A DNA stretch of 64,000 bases from assembly GCF_000185905.1 (NCBI RefSeq), contig NC_014923.1, positions 1,759,501-1,823,500 of the forward strand. The letters run 5' to 3'. Below are positions 1 to 8,261 of the stretch, piece by piece; position 1 is the stretch's first letter, and each line of letters begins with the position of its first letter. Source of the stretch: Mesorhizobium ciceri biovar biserrulae WSM1271. GTDB lineage: Bacteria; Pseudomonadota; Alphaproteobacteria; Rhizobiales; Rhizobiaceae. Under the pieces are notes generated by a model, which saw only the letters and a program-made list of their open reading frames with translations, did no database searches and was not told where the DNA came from. Position numbers and translations under genes: made by a program.

Positions 1-676
1 GGTTCGGGTTGGCGGTGATCAGGTCGGTGGCGATGTTGAGGCCGGTGGTGGCCTGGCCGTCGGCGTATTTGTCGGCAACCAGCTTGAGGCCCGGATATTT
101 GGCGGCCAGCTGTTCGGTGAAGCCCTGCTTGCGCTGTTCGAGCGAGCCGGCGCCAGGTGCGTTGGTGATCAGGGCAACGTCGCCCTCGATCTTGCCGCCG
201 TTGGCGGCGCCGATGGCGGCTGCGAGGCCGTCGGCAGCGACGCGGCCGCCCTGGACGTTGTCGGTGGTCAGGAACGAGGTGAAGGCCTTGGAGTCGGCGC
301 CGGAGTCGATGCCGATGACCTTCACCTTGGCAGCGGCTTCATCGATCGGCTTGCCGAGCGCCTTGAACTCGGTCGGCGCAATGACGATGGCCGCCGGGTT
401 GCTGGCAACGGCGTTCTCGAGGATCGAGACCTGGCCGTTGACGTCGGTTTCAGCCTGGGCGCCGAGTTCCGGCACGTTGACGCCGAGATCCTTGCCGGCC
501 TTGCGGGCGCCGGCCAGAACGATCTGCCAGTAGAAGGACGTGGTGTCCTTGACGATGATCGGAATGGTGACGTCCGCCGCCGAAACCGGCGCCGAATGCA
601 TGACGCCGGCGAGCATTGAAGCTGCTGCCAGCGCCATGACGGCGCGGCGGTTGAGAATGCTGGTCACGAATTTCAT
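1..676 (-). CDS. Sugar ABC transporter periplasmic binding protein (partial)
   Basis: The gene runs off the left edge, so the C-terminus is missing; about 225 residues are visible. The N-terminus is a signal peptide (basic start, hydrophobic stretch, cleavage near residues 32-34, SAPVSA). The mature part has the fold of periplasmic binding protein type 1 (RbsB class), with IIVKDTTSFYWQIVLAGARKAG at the start (quoted in part), a NGQVSILENAV segment and a GIDSGAD hinge-like strand. It should bind a monosaccharide or sugar acid in the periplasm for an ABC importer whose other genes lie outside the window. The ATG at 676 has a good upstream GAGG. Neighbouring altronate dehydratase and aldo/keto reductase on the same strand suggest a hexuronate or related sugar, but the ligand cannot be read from the sequence. 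Confidence 0.85.
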   Translation of the reverse strand, partial: MKFVTSILNRRAVMALAAASMLAGVMHSAPVSAADVTIPIIVKDTTSFYWQIVLAGARKAGKDLGVNVPELGAQAETDVNGQVSILENAVASNPAAIVIAPTEFKALGKPIDEAAAKVKVIGIDSGADSKAFTSFLTTDNVQGGRVAADGLAAAIGAANGGKIEGDVALITNAPGAGSLEQRKQGFTEQLAAKYPGLKLVADKYADGQATTGLNIATDLITANPN

Positions 677-760
677 GAGGTTTCCTCCCTAAGTCGCCCG
701 GTGAACGATACGGAAGCTCCGTTCGGATAGGCGCGGTCCCAAACAGAACTTTATCAATAA

Positions 761-779
761 AAAACAGTTGCCCTGTTTT
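761..779. promoter_or_regulatory. Perfect dyad AAAACAG-N5-CTGTTTT upstream of the binding protein gene
   Basis: A perfect 7-bp inverted repeat with a 5-bp spacer lies 85 bp upstream of the binding-protein start. The same AAAAAACAGTT half-site recurs at 3621-3631 in front of the GntR regulator and altronate dehydratase. I infer a shared operator for that regulator; no binding data support this. Confidence 0.45.
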
Positions 780-784
780 GATAG

Positions 785-805
785 TGCATCGAACAGATCG
801 ATGCA
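785..805. promoter_or_regulatory. Inverted repeat TGCATCG-N7-CGATGCA
   Basis: A perfect 7-bp dyad sits 6 bp from the AAAACAG dyad in the same 300-bp gene-free stretch (677-976). It could be a second operator or a hairpin in the leader of the binding-protein transcript. Confidence 0.35.
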
Positions 806-905
806 AGCGGTGTTTGATCAGTCGTTGCGAGGCCTGGCAGAGGCAGATCCCCCGCCCTGTTCTCCCATTGGCGCCGTCACGCTTCCGTTCCGTTCTGGGA
901 ACGTA

Positions 906-951
906 TGGAATATTAATTCCACCAATTCGTCAATATGGAATATCCATTCCT
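906..951. promoter_or_regulatory. Two TGGAAT-N4-ATTCC(A) dyads 30 bp apart
   Basis: TGGAATattaATTCCA at 906-921 and TGGAATatccATTCC at 936-950 are near-identical dyads spaced 30 bp apart, which is about three helical turns. They lie in an AT-rich patch just past the end of the aldo/keto reductase gene and 230-275 bp upstream of the binding-protein gene. This looks like a cooperative operator pair; the regulator is unknown. Confidence 0.4.
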
Positions 952-976
952 CCATGTGCCGCAGGAACATGAAGTT

Positions 977-1975
977 TCACACCAGCTCCTGCACCAGCGT
1001 GTAGGGACGATATTTGGCGTATTCCGTTTCCGGTACGTCGATGTCGAGCAGCTCGAGGTTGCGCGTCAGATTTGCCAGTTTGGCGGTGCCGGTCAGTACG
1101 GTGGCGACGGCAGCTTCATGCAAGGGGAATTGGAACGCTGCGGCGGCGAGCGGATAGCCACCCTCGGCGGCGATCCTCTCCATTGCGCCGACGCGGTCGA
1201 GCACGTCATGGCTGGCGGGGCGGTAGTCGAAATGTGCGCCTTGCACCGGGCCGGTTGCCAGGATGCCGGAGTTGAACACGCCGCCAATGACCAAGGAGGT
1301 CTGCTGTGCCCGGCATAGCGGCAGCAACTCCGCTTCGGCACTGCGGTCGAGCAAGGAATAGCGGCTGGCGAGCAGGATGCAGTCGAGCGGCGCCCGGCGC
1401 ATCACGTCCAGGCAGATCTGCACCTCGTTGACGCCAAGCCCATAGGCAGAAATGACGCCAGTCCGTTTCAGCTCTTCGAGTGCCTTGAGGCCGCCATCCA
1501 TCAGGTCGCGAAAATGCAGCTTGGTCTTCTCGATACCATGGGTGTAGGCGCCGATGTCGTGGACAAACAGGATGTCTATCCTGTTTAGGCCAAGCCGCGC
1601 ATAGCTGAACTCGACCGACCGCATAATGCCGTCATAGGAATAGTCGTAGTCGAGCGCGAAGGGCAGCGGATCGACATAGGAGTGATCGGGAACCTGATCG
1701 TCCGGCACCGGGCGAAACAGCCGGCCGACCTTGGTCGACAGCACATAGGAATCGCGCGGCTTGTAACGCAGGAAGTCGCCGAAGCGGCGCTCCGACAGTC
1801 CGAAGCCGTAGAAGGGTGCGGTGTCGAAATAGCGCAGGCCGGCATCCCAGGCGCCCTGCAGCGTCTCCATCGCCGCTTCGCGCGAACAGGCGCGGTAAAG
1901 GCCGCCAAGTGCGGCGCCGCCGAAACTGACTTCGGTGACCTCCAGAGCTGTCCGACCGATACGGCGTTTTTCCAT
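977..1975 (-). CDS. Aldo/keto reductase, L-fucose/D-threo-aldose dehydrogenase type
   Basis: A 332-residue NAD(P)-dependent oxidoreductase of the aldo/keto reductase superfamily. The catalytic tetrad is visible: Asp51 and Tyr56 in YFDTAPFYG, Lys82 in STKVGRLF and His139 in LFVHD. The N-terminal RRIGRTALEVTEVSFGGAALG and the following layout match the bacterial aldose (L-fucose/galactose) 1-dehydrogenase branch. It follows altronate dehydratase by 60 bp on the same strand, so the two are probably cotranscribed in a sugar-acid pathway. The substrate is inferred from family only. Start is the ATG at 1975. Confidence 0.85.
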   Translation of the reverse strand: MEKRRIGRTALEVTEVSFGGAALGGLYRACSREAAMETLQGAWDAGLRYFDTAPFYGFGLSERRFGDFLRYKPRDSYVLSTKVGRLFRPVPDDQVPDHSYVDPLPFALDYDYSYDGIMRSVEFSYARLGLNRIDILFVHDIGAYTHGIEKTKLHFRDLMDGGLKALEELKRTGVISAYGLGVNEVQICLDVMRRAPLDCILLASRYSLLDRSAEAELLPLCRAQQTSLVIGGVFNSGILATGPVQGAHFDYRPASHDVLDRVGAMERIAAEGGYPLAAAAFQFPLHEAAVATVLTGTAKLANLTRNLELLDIDVPETEYAKYRPYTLVQELV

Positions 1976-2035
1976 GCAAAACCTCCCCGTTGCCCGCCGC
2001 TGACCGGCGCGCAGTCTACTTTATATCAGTAAAAT

Positions 2036-3541
2036 CTAAAGCGTTGCGCCAAGATGCCAGGGCACGAACTCGTTGTCGCCGTAGCCAAAATCCTCGCTCT
2101 TGGTCTTGCGGCCGGAAGCCGTCTCGACGATCAGTTCGAAGATCTCGCGGCCCATGCCGGCGATGGTTTTTTCGCCGGAGGCGATGACGCCGCAATTGAC
2201 GTCCATGTCCTCTTCCATCTGGTGGTACATGGTCGAGTTGGTGGCGACTTTGATCGACGGCGTCGGACGGCAGCCGAAGCAGGAGCCGCGGCCGGTGGTG
2301 AAGACGATGACGTTGGCGCCGCCCGCCACCTGGCCGGTCGCCGAAACCGGGTCGTAGCCAGGCGTATCCATGAACACGAGGCCACTGCCGGTGACTTTTT
2401 CGGCGTAGCCGAAGACGCCGTTGAGCGGCGTCTGGCCGCCCTTGGCGACCGCACCGAGGGACTTCTCCAGGATGGTGGTGAGGCCGCCGCGCTTGTTGCC
2501 GGGCGAGGGATTGTTGTCGATCGAGGCGCCATGCTTGGCGACGTGGTCCTCCCACCACTTCACGAAGCCGTCGAGCTTCTGCGCAATCTCCGGCGTTGCC
2601 GCGCGGTAGGCAAGCAGATGCTCGGCACCGTAGATTTCCGTGGTCTCGGAGAGGATGCCGATACCGCCAACACCGGCCAGGATGTCGACAGCCGCGCCCA
2701 GCGCCGGATTGGCCGTGATGCCCGACATGCCGTCGGAGCCGCCGCATTGCAGGCCGACGACGATCTCGCTGACCGGGATCGGCTCACGCTTCAACTGGCC
2801 GACTTCCTCGGCGATCTCGGCCAGCACGCCCATCGCTTTTTCCACCGATTTGCGCGACCCGCCGGCGTCCTGGATGTTGAAATGGCGCTTGCCGGCAGCG
2901 ACGCCCTTCTGGCCGTAGAGGGTGAGCTGGTTGACCTCGCAGCCGAGGCCGACCATCAGCACGCCGCCGAAATTCGGGTGGCGGGCATAGCCGGCAAGCG
3001 TGCGGTGCAGCACCATCATGCCGTCGCCGGTGCCGCTCATGCCGCAGCCCTGGCCGTGCACGATCGGCACGAAGCCGTCGATGCCGGGGTATTTCGGCAA
3101 CAGCGTGCGGTTGGCGGTATCGGCGATGGAATGGCAGACGGTGGCCGAGCAATTGACGCTGGCGACGATGCCGATGAAGTTGCGCGTGCCGGCGCGGCCA
3201 TCGGCGCGGCGATAGCCCATGAAGGTGCGGGCGCGGTCGGCCTCCGTCGCGTGCTCGGCCTCGCTCGGCGGCACGACCGGCAAGCGGCCGGATTCGAAAA
3301 CCAGATTGTGCGAATGCACGTGCTCGCCGGCTGCGATGTCCTGTGTCGCGCGACCGATCGCCTGGGCGTATTTCACCACGGCCTCTCCGGCGGCGATCGG
3401 CTTGATCGCCACCTTGTGGCCGGGCTCGATCAGCGCACTGGCGACGGCACCGCCCGGCAGCGCGGTGCCGATCTCGATGCGGCCGTTCGCGACTGCGACA
3501 TTGTCGGCGGGGGACAGAAGAATGCAGTTGGAGGCGTTCAC
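2036..3541 (-). CDS. uxaA: Altronate dehydratase (UxaA family)
   Basis: This 501-residue protein is close in length to E. coli UxaA. An N-terminal SAF-type domain (about residues 1-90) is followed by the galactarate/altronate dehydratase catalytic domain. Conserved Cys/His-rich signatures are present: CSATVCHSIAD, HGQGCGMSG, LQCGGSDGMSGITANPALG and CFGCRPTPSIK. It would dehydrate D-altronate to 2-keto-3-deoxy-D-gluconate in the cytoplasm in hexuronate breakdown; a galactarate-type substrate cannot be excluded. It is divergent from the GntR-type regulator at 3771 and shares its control region. It is the first gene of the leftward cluster. Confidence 0.88.
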   Translation of the reverse strand: MNASNCILLSPADNVAVANGRIEIGTALPGGAVASALIEPGHKVAIKPIAAGEAVVKYAQAIGRATQDIAAGEHVHSHNLVFESGRLPVVPPSEAEHATEADRARTFMGYRRADGRAGTRNFIGIVASVNCSATVCHSIADTANRTLLPKYPGIDGFVPIVHGQGCGMSGTGDGMMVLHRTLAGYARHPNFGGVLMVGLGCEVNQLTLYGQKGVAAGKRHFNIQDAGGSRKSVEKAMGVLAEIAEEVGQLKREPIPVSEIVVGLQCGGSDGMSGITANPALGAAVDILAGVGGIGILSETTEIYGAEHLLAYRAATPEIAQKLDGFVKWWEDHVAKHGASIDNNPSPGNKRGGLTTILEKSLGAVAKGGQTPLNGVFGYAEKVTGSGLVFMDTPGYDPVSATGQVAGGANVIVFTTGRGSCFGCRPTPSIKVATNSTMYHQMEEDMDVNCGVIASGEKTIAGMGREIFELIVETASGRKTKSEDFGYGDNEFVPWHLGATL

Positions 3542-3580
3542 GGGCGGTTTCCTGGGTGATCCTGGGTTGCGCGGGGCGGA

Positions 3581-3649
3581 TTGACACGCGCCTGTTTAGA
3601 GATATTGTCTTTTATCGTGAAAAAACAGTTTTGCGTCAATTGTTTTTTC
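3581..3649. promoter_or_regulatory. Promoter and operator region between uxaA and the GntR regulator
   Basis: On the plus strand TTGACA (3581-3586) and TATTGT (3603-3608), 16 bp apart, form a plausible promoter for the regulator gene. Just downstream is an inverted repeat, GAAAAAACA (3619-3627) and TGTTTTTTC (3641-3649), separated by 13 bp. Its position between the divergent genes suggests an operator for the regulator itself. Confidence 0.5.
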
Positions 3650-3770
3650 GTGGGGAGTTCCGCATGTCTCCGGGTTGTTCCGGGAAGCAATTTCGCTTCT
3701 CAGAGCCATGCGAACGTCATATTGCGCTTCAAACCGTCCGCTGCAAGCGACGGCGTGCAACGGGTCAGGG

Positions 3771-4673
3771 ATGTCGAAGAGCAACAACGTCTACAAGGAT
3801 GCCTACAACCGCTGCCTGCGGCTGCTCGACGAAACGCGCAGCCTGCCTTCGGAGCCGGAACTGGGCACCTTGCTTGGCGTCAGCCGGACCACGGTGCGCA
3901 CCATTCTCGCGCGCATGGAAGAGACCGGGCTGATCGCCTGGAACAAGCGCGCCAAGACGGTGCTGCGCGAACCGCTTCCCGATGATTTCTTCCCCGAGGA
4001 AGAGACAGACACGCTGGCCGAGATCATCGAACGGTCGTTCATGCGTCGGCTGCTCGCCGGCGGCGCCGAAGCCGGCATGCAGATCAACGAACTCGAACTG
4101 GCGCGCGAGATCGGCGTTGGCACCACCAGCGTGCGCGAGTTCCTGATCCGCTTCTCCCGCTTCGGCCTGATCGAGAAACGTCGCAACAGTCATTGGGTGC
4201 TGAAGGGCTTTACGCGCGCCTTCGCGCTGGAGCTGACCGAAATCCGCGAGATGTTCGAACTGCGCTCGGCGGCCGCCTTTGCCGCTTTACCGCAGGACAG
4301 CGCAGTCTGGACCGATCTCGACCGCCTGGAAGACGAGCATCGCCAGCTGGCAAACGACATAGCCGCCCGCTTCACCGAGTTCTCCGAACTCGACGAGCGC
4401 TTCCACCGGCTGATCCACCGGGCATCGCGCAATCGCTTCATCGTCGATTTCTACGATGTCATCGCCATGATCTTCCACTACCATTACCAGTGGAACAAGG
4501 CGCAGGAACGCGAGCGCAACGAAGTCGCGATCGGTGAGCATCTGGTCTACATAGAAGCGCTGAAATCACGCGATCTCGGCAAGGTCGACGCCGCTTGCCG
4601 CAAGCATTTGAAGTCGGCGCGCCAGACATTGCTGACCTCGATCCCGGAGAGCCGGTCGCTGCAAAAACACTGA
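3771..4673 (+). CDS. GntR-family transcriptional regulator with two winged helices and an FCD domain
   Basis: A 300-residue regulator. Residues about 10-65 form a GntR-like winged helix (LPSEPELGTLLGVSRTTVRT). A second winged helix follows at about 75-135 (INELELAREIGVGTTSVREF). An FCD ligand-binding domain of FadR type occupies about 140-285 (ELTEIREMFELRSAAAFAAL, then DERFHRLIHRASRN). Two DNA-binding modules in one chain are unusual for the family, which normally has one. I chose the ATG at 3771 rather than the upstream one at 3675 because the GntR homology begins here. It probably controls the divergent uxaA cluster in response to a sugar acid. Confidence 0.85.
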   Translation: MSKSNNVYKDAYNRCLRLLDETRSLPSEPELGTLLGVSRTTVRTILARMEETGLIAWNKRAKTVLREPLPDDFFPEEETDTLAEIIERSFMRRLLAGGAEAGMQINELELAREIGVGTTSVREFLIRFSRFGLIEKRRNSHWVLKGFTRAFALELTEIREMFELRSAAAFAALPQDSAVWTDLDRLEDEHRQLANDIAARFTEFSELDERFHRLIHRASRNRFIVDFYDVIAMIFHYHYQWNKAQERERNEVAIGEHLVYIEALKSRDLGKVDAACRKHLKSARQTLLTSIPESRSLQKH

Positions 4674-4703
4674 GCCGCATCGCGGCTCGGAGCCTTGTTT
4701 CAT

Positions 4704-4745
4704 GCATGTTGTCCCAAAACCGCTATACACTTCTGGGCGACATGC
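4704..4745. repeat. Dispersed palindromic intergenic element, copy 1
   Basis: Arms GCATGTTGTCCCA (4704-4716) and TGGGCGACATGC (4734-4745) flank a core AAACCGCTATACACTTCTG. The core matches the element at 41781-41845 while the arms differ. I recognise the pattern as a common rhizobial intergenic repeat. It may act as a terminator for the GntR regulator gene. Confidence 0.55.
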
Positions 4746-4867
4746 CTTGGGCCTGCCGCGTTGCCGCCGCGGCGATTTGGCGATTTTCCACCCGCCGGCC
4801 CCGTGCTAGATATGGTTGGTTGCTGCGAAGAGGCAGGGCTTTGGGCGTATCGAGGAGACGATGGAGC

Positions 4868-5224
4868 ATGCCGGTCGCGCTTGTCGCGGCCTATCTGCTG
4901 TTGCTCCAGTCGACGCTTGGTGCATTCGCCTTCGGCGCCGGTCCCAATGCATCGCAACTCGACGCTTTCGGCAACGTCATCTGTACCCATGACGGCGCAA
5001 CCCAGCTTCCGGGCGGCAACCAGCCGCCGTCCCATCTGCCGGCATGCTGCGTGCTCGGCTGCAGCATGGTTTCGGCGGCCTTTGCGCCGCCGCCCAATGC
5101 CGGTCTGGCGCCGGGCAGCCTTTCCTTTGAAACGGTCGCCTTTGTCTTCCCGGCGGCCATCCATCTCGACTTTGCGCGTGAGCGCTCGCCGTCGAACCCG
5201 CGCGCGCCGCCGCTGACGGCCTGA
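4868..5224 (+). CDS. DUF2946-like secreted protein of the copper cluster
   Basis: About 118 residues. It starts with a hydrophobic signal or anchor segment (VALVAAYLLLLQSTLGAFAFG), followed by an extracytoplasmic part. That part carries ICTHDG and an ACCVLGC cysteine cluster typical of the short DUF2946 family found next to copper genes. The ATG at 4868 is supported by GAGGAG 11 bases upstream; the longer frame back to 4595 overlaps the repeat and looks non-coding. It is the first gene of a copper set (PCuAC, YcnI-like, CopCD follow). Function is not established; Cys/His metal contact is an inference. Confidence 0.6.
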   Translation: MPVALVAAYLLLLQSTLGAFAFGAGPNASQLDAFGNVICTHDGATQLPGGNQPPSHLPACCVLGCSMVSAAFAPPPNAGLAPGSLSFETVAFVFPAAIHLDFARERSPSNPRAPPLTA

Positions 5225-5321
5225 GCCTGTTTGCCCGGCGGAACCTTTCGTGGGCGTACCCATCCAAAGATCTAACTGCTCGCGACCGGCAACGGCGCGA
5301 CCTTCACTTCATGGAGCAACC

Positions 5322-5861
5322 ATGTCCTATTTTTTCCCTGACGCCGCGCGTCCTATGGCCGGCCGCATTCTACGCGGCATCGAAGAGCGTGTCGGCATTG
5401 CCGTGCTGGCTCTTGCGCTGCTGTTCACAGGCGCCCAGTCCGTCCTCGCGCATGAGTTCAAGGTTGGCGATCTTGAGATCGGCCACCCCTGGTCGCGCGC
5501 CACGCCGGCCGGCGCCAAAGTGGCCGGCGGTTATTTCACCATCACCAACAAGGGCAGTGCGCCGGATCGGCTGGTGTCGATTTCCTCCGATGTCTCCGAA
5601 AAGGCCGAGCTGCATGAGATGGGCGTCAAGGACGGCGTCATGACCATGCGGCCGGTTGCCGGCGGCCTGGAAATTCCGGCCGGCGGCAAGGTAGCCCTTG
5701 CACCTGGCGGCTATCATTTGATGTTCATGGGCCTGAAGCGGCAACCCAAACAGGGCGAAAAGTTCTCCGCCACCCTGACCTTCGAAAAGGCCGGCGCCGT
5801 CAGCGTCGATTTCGCCGTCGAAGGCATGGGCGGCGGCGCCGTGGACGATCACGCCAATTGA
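5322..5861 (+). CDS. Periplasmic copper chaperone PCu(A)C
   Basis: A 179-residue protein with an N-terminal signal sequence (about residues 1-44, ending VLAHEF) and a PCu(A)C domain. The copper ligands of the family are visible: His and Met in ELHEMG, then His and Met in GGYHLMFMG. The family carries Cu(I) in the periplasm, often to the CuA site of cytochrome oxidase. The ATG at 5322 is preceded by GGAG; an upstream ATG at 5250 has no support. It sits between the DUF2946 gene and the YcnI-like gene, as in other proteobacterial copper clusters. Confidence 0.88.
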   Translation: MSYFFPDAARPMAGRILRGIEERVGIAVLALALLFTGAQSVLAHEFKVGDLEIGHPWSRATPAGAKVAGGYFTITNKGSAPDRLVSISSDVSEKAELHEMGVKDGVMTMRPVAGGLEIPAGGKVALAPGGYHLMFMGLKRQPKQGEKFSATLTFEKAGAVSVDFAVEGMGGGAVDDHAN

Positions 5862-5902
5862 CCGCGCCAGCTCGACAAATCTTGAAAATCCGAGGGACCA
5901 TC

Positions 5903-6421
5903 ATGAACAAATATCTTTTGTCGGCCGGCGCACTTCTCGCGCTCGGAACCAGCGCCGCCTTCGCGCATATCACGTTCGAAACCCAGGAGGCGGCGGTCGG
6001 CTCGACCTACAAGGCCGTTTTGCGCGTGCCGCATGGCTGCGACGGCAAGGCGACGACCGCCGTGCGCGTGCAGATTCCGGAAGGGGTGATCGCGATCAAG
6101 CCGATGCCGAAGCCCGGCTGGACGCTGCAGACCAAGAAGGGCAAGTACGAGAAATCCTACCAGCTCTACGGTCAGGCGGTGACCGATGGGGTCAAGGAGG
6201 TCGACTGGAGCGGCGGCAACCTGCCCGATGAATTCTATGACGAGTTCGTTTTCCGCGCGACGCTGACGGCGGATCTCCCCGTCGGCCAAAAACTCTATTT
6301 CCCGGTCGTGCAGGAATGCGACGGTGCAGCCGATCGCTGGATCGAGATTCCAGCGGCAGGGCAGGATGAAGACGCACTGGAAAGCCCGGCACCCGGCATC
6401 AAGCTGCTGCCGAAGAAATGA
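5903..6421 (+). CDS. YcnI-like (DUF1775) copper-associated protein
   Basis: A 172-residue protein with a signal peptide ending at AAFA, so the mature protein would begin with His (HITFETQEA). YcnI domains bind copper through this N-terminal His and a conserved Trp. VPHGCDGKATTAVRVQIPEG and the GWTLQTKKG and DWSGGNLPDEFYDEFVFRA segments are typical. It lies 41 bp after PCuAC and is closed by a strong terminator. Its role in periplasmic copper handling follows from the family and context. Confidence 0.85.
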   Translation: MNKYLLSAGALLALGTSAAFAHITFETQEAAVGSTYKAVLRVPHGCDGKATTAVRVQIPEGVIAIKPMPKPGWTLQTKKGKYEKSYQLYGQAVTDGVKEVDWSGGNLPDEFYDEFVFRATLTADLPVGQKLYFPVVQECDGAADRWIEIPAAGQDEDALESPAPGIKLLPKK

Positions 6422-6428
6422 TCTCCCA

Positions 6429-6463
6429 GGCGGCGCGCTCTTTCGAGTGCGCCGCTCTTTTTT
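6429..6463 (+). terminator. Rho-independent terminator after the YcnI-like gene
   Basis: Stem GCGGCGCGCTC (6430-6440) and GAGTGCGCCGC (6445-6455) with a TTTC loop and a T-rich tail TCTTTTTT. It starts 8 bp past the stop codon and separates this gene from copCD, which begins at 6476. Read-through or partial termination may set different levels for the copper genes. Confidence 0.8.
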
Positions 6464-6475
6464 CGTGGCGGTGAC

Positions 6476-8113
6476 ATGAGCACGACCTCCCTCCTGCAAA
6501 CGGCTTGCATGACCGGCAAACGCACCGGCCGGCTTGCCGTCGGCCTGTTGGCTGTGATCGTGTTTCTTGCCAGCCTTGCCGTGTCAGATCAGGCCTTTGC
6601 CCATGCCGCGCTGATCAAGACCGACCCGGCCGACGGCGCGGTGCTGGCACAGGGACCGGCGCAGTTCTCGCTGACCTTCAGCGAGCCGGTCTCGCCTCTG
6701 GTGCTGACGCTGGTGAAGCCCGACGGCAAGCCGGTTCCACTGACCGCCTTTCGTCTCAGCGACCAGACCGTCGAGATCGACAATCCGCAGCCGCTCAAGT
6801 CGGGCACGCATGTCTTGAGCTGGCGCGTCATCTCCGCAGACGGTCATCCCGTCGGCGGATCGCTGCTGTTTTCCATCGGAGCGCCCAGCGAACCGCCGGC
6901 CGTATCCGAAGCCGTCGACTGGCCGTTGCGGTCGGCTATCTGGGCGGGCAAAATCTTTCTCTACGTCGGCCTCTTCCTCGGCGTTGGCGGCGCCTTCGCG
7001 CTTGCCTGGTTGGCCGGAAGTGCCCGTGCCGGGCAACGCTTCGTTGTAGCTGCAATCCTGAGCGGGCTGGTCGCGTCGTCCCTGTCGCTCGGATTGCAGG
7101 GGCTTGATGCACTCGGGGCGCCGCTCTCCCATCTGGCACAATCGGTCATCTGGCGGACCGGGCTCGGCACCAGCTTCGGCTGGACGGTGCTGGTCGCGCT
7201 GATCGCGCTGGGGCTTGGCCTGCTGTCGCTGGCCGGTCCCCGTGCCACCGCCAAGCCATTGGCGCTGGCCGGCCTGGCCGGGGTGGGGATTGCCCTTGCC
7301 GCCAGCGGCCATGCCAGTGCCGCCGAACCGCAATGGCTGACGCGGCCGATGGTGTTCCTGCATGGCGTCTGCATCGCGTCGTGGGTCGGCGCATTGGTCC
7401 CACTCGGGCTGGCGCTCAAGGGGCAATCGGCGGAGGCCACGCCATTCCTGCGGCGATTTTCTTGGGCGATCCTGCCCGTGGTGGCCGTGCTTGCCGCTGC
7501 CGGCACCGTGCTTGCCGTCATCCAGGTGCAAACGCCCGCGGCATTGGTCGACACCGCCTATGGAAGGCTGCTGCTGATCAAGCTCGGGCTGCTGGTCTTT
7601 CTGTTCACGCTCGCTGCCGTCAACCGCTGGAAACTCACGGCATCGGCCGAGGCGGGATCGACGGAAGTTCAACGCAGGCTGGTCCGCTCGATCCACGTCG
7701 AGATGTTGATCGTGTTGGCGATTTTCGGCGTTGCCGCGGGCTGGCGCTTCACACCGCCGCCACGAGCCCTGGCGATCGCGGCAGCGCAACCGGTGTCGGT
7801 CCATATCCACGCGCTGCAAGCGATGGCCGATCTCAACTTCACTCCCGGCCATGCCGGCCCGGTCGTTGCCTCGATGGTCATCATGAGCGGCGATTTCGGC
7901 CCGCTCGACGCCAAGGAGGTAACGCTTGTGCTGTCAAAGCCCGATTCCGGCATCGAACCCTTGAAGCGCACGGCGACCAAGCCCGGCGACGGCAGCTGGC
8001 GCGTCGACAACCTCGTCATTCCGGTGCCCGGCCGGTGGACGGTGCGCATCGACATACTGGTCTCGGATTTTCAGATGGTGAAGATCGAGGCGCCCGTCGA
8101 CATCAGGCCGTAG
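6476..8113 (+). CDS. CopC-CopD fusion, copper resistance/import membrane protein (YcnJ-like)
   Basis: A 545-residue fusion. After a signal segment ending DQAFA the mature chain would start at His43 (HAALIKTDPADGAVL), the N-terminal copper ligand of CopC. The CopC domain covers about 43-140. A polytopic CopD domain with around eight membrane helices follows (about 150-430), then a soluble extracytoplasmic C-terminal domain (about 435-545) as in B. subtilis YcnJ. It should bind copper in the periplasm and move it across the inner membrane. It is the last gene of the copper cluster. Confidence 0.87.
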   Translation: MSTTSLLQTACMTGKRTGRLAVGLLAVIVFLASLAVSDQAFAHAALIKTDPADGAVLAQGPAQFSLTFSEPVSPLVLTLVKPDGKPVPLTAFRLSDQTVEIDNPQPLKSGTHVLSWRVISADGHPVGGSLLFSIGAPSEPPAVSEAVDWPLRSAIWAGKIFLYVGLFLGVGGAFALAWLAGSARAGQRFVVAAILSGLVASSLSLGLQGLDALGAPLSHLAQSVIWRTGLGTSFGWTVLVALIALGLGLLSLAGPRATAKPLALAGLAGVGIALAASGHASAAEPQWLTRPMVFLHGVCIASWVGALVPLGLALKGQSAEATPFLRRFSWAILPVVAVLAAAGTVLAVIQVQTPAALVDTAYGRLLLIKLGLLVFLFTLAAVNRWKLTASAEAGSTEVQRRLVRSIHVEMLIVLAIFGVAAGWRFTPPPRALAIAAAQPVSVHIHALQAMADLNFTPGHAGPVVASMVIMSGDFGPLDAKEVTLVLSKPDSGIEPLKRTATKPGDGSWRVDNLVIPVPGRWTVRIDILVSDFQMVKIEAPVDIRP

Positions 8114-8261
8114 GCGGGACTGCCAGGTACCTCTACACGGGCACGACCGACAATCCGGGCAACACAATTCGGCGAGGCGGTTGACGCAGGCCTCAAGGCC
8201 CGTCAATCATCGCCCGCAAAATCGCGGTCTCAACAAACGATCCGAGAGCAGGGAAGAAACG

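Noticed and set aside
2054..3559. 501-residue open frame antisense to uxaA
   Set aside because: It is a GC-rich shadow of the altronate dehydratase gene with low-complexity Ala/Arg/Asp composition and no recognisable domain.
4595..4867. N-terminal extension of the DUF2946 gene
   Set aside because: It overlaps a palindromic repeat and lacks homology; the signal segment and ribosome site support 4868.
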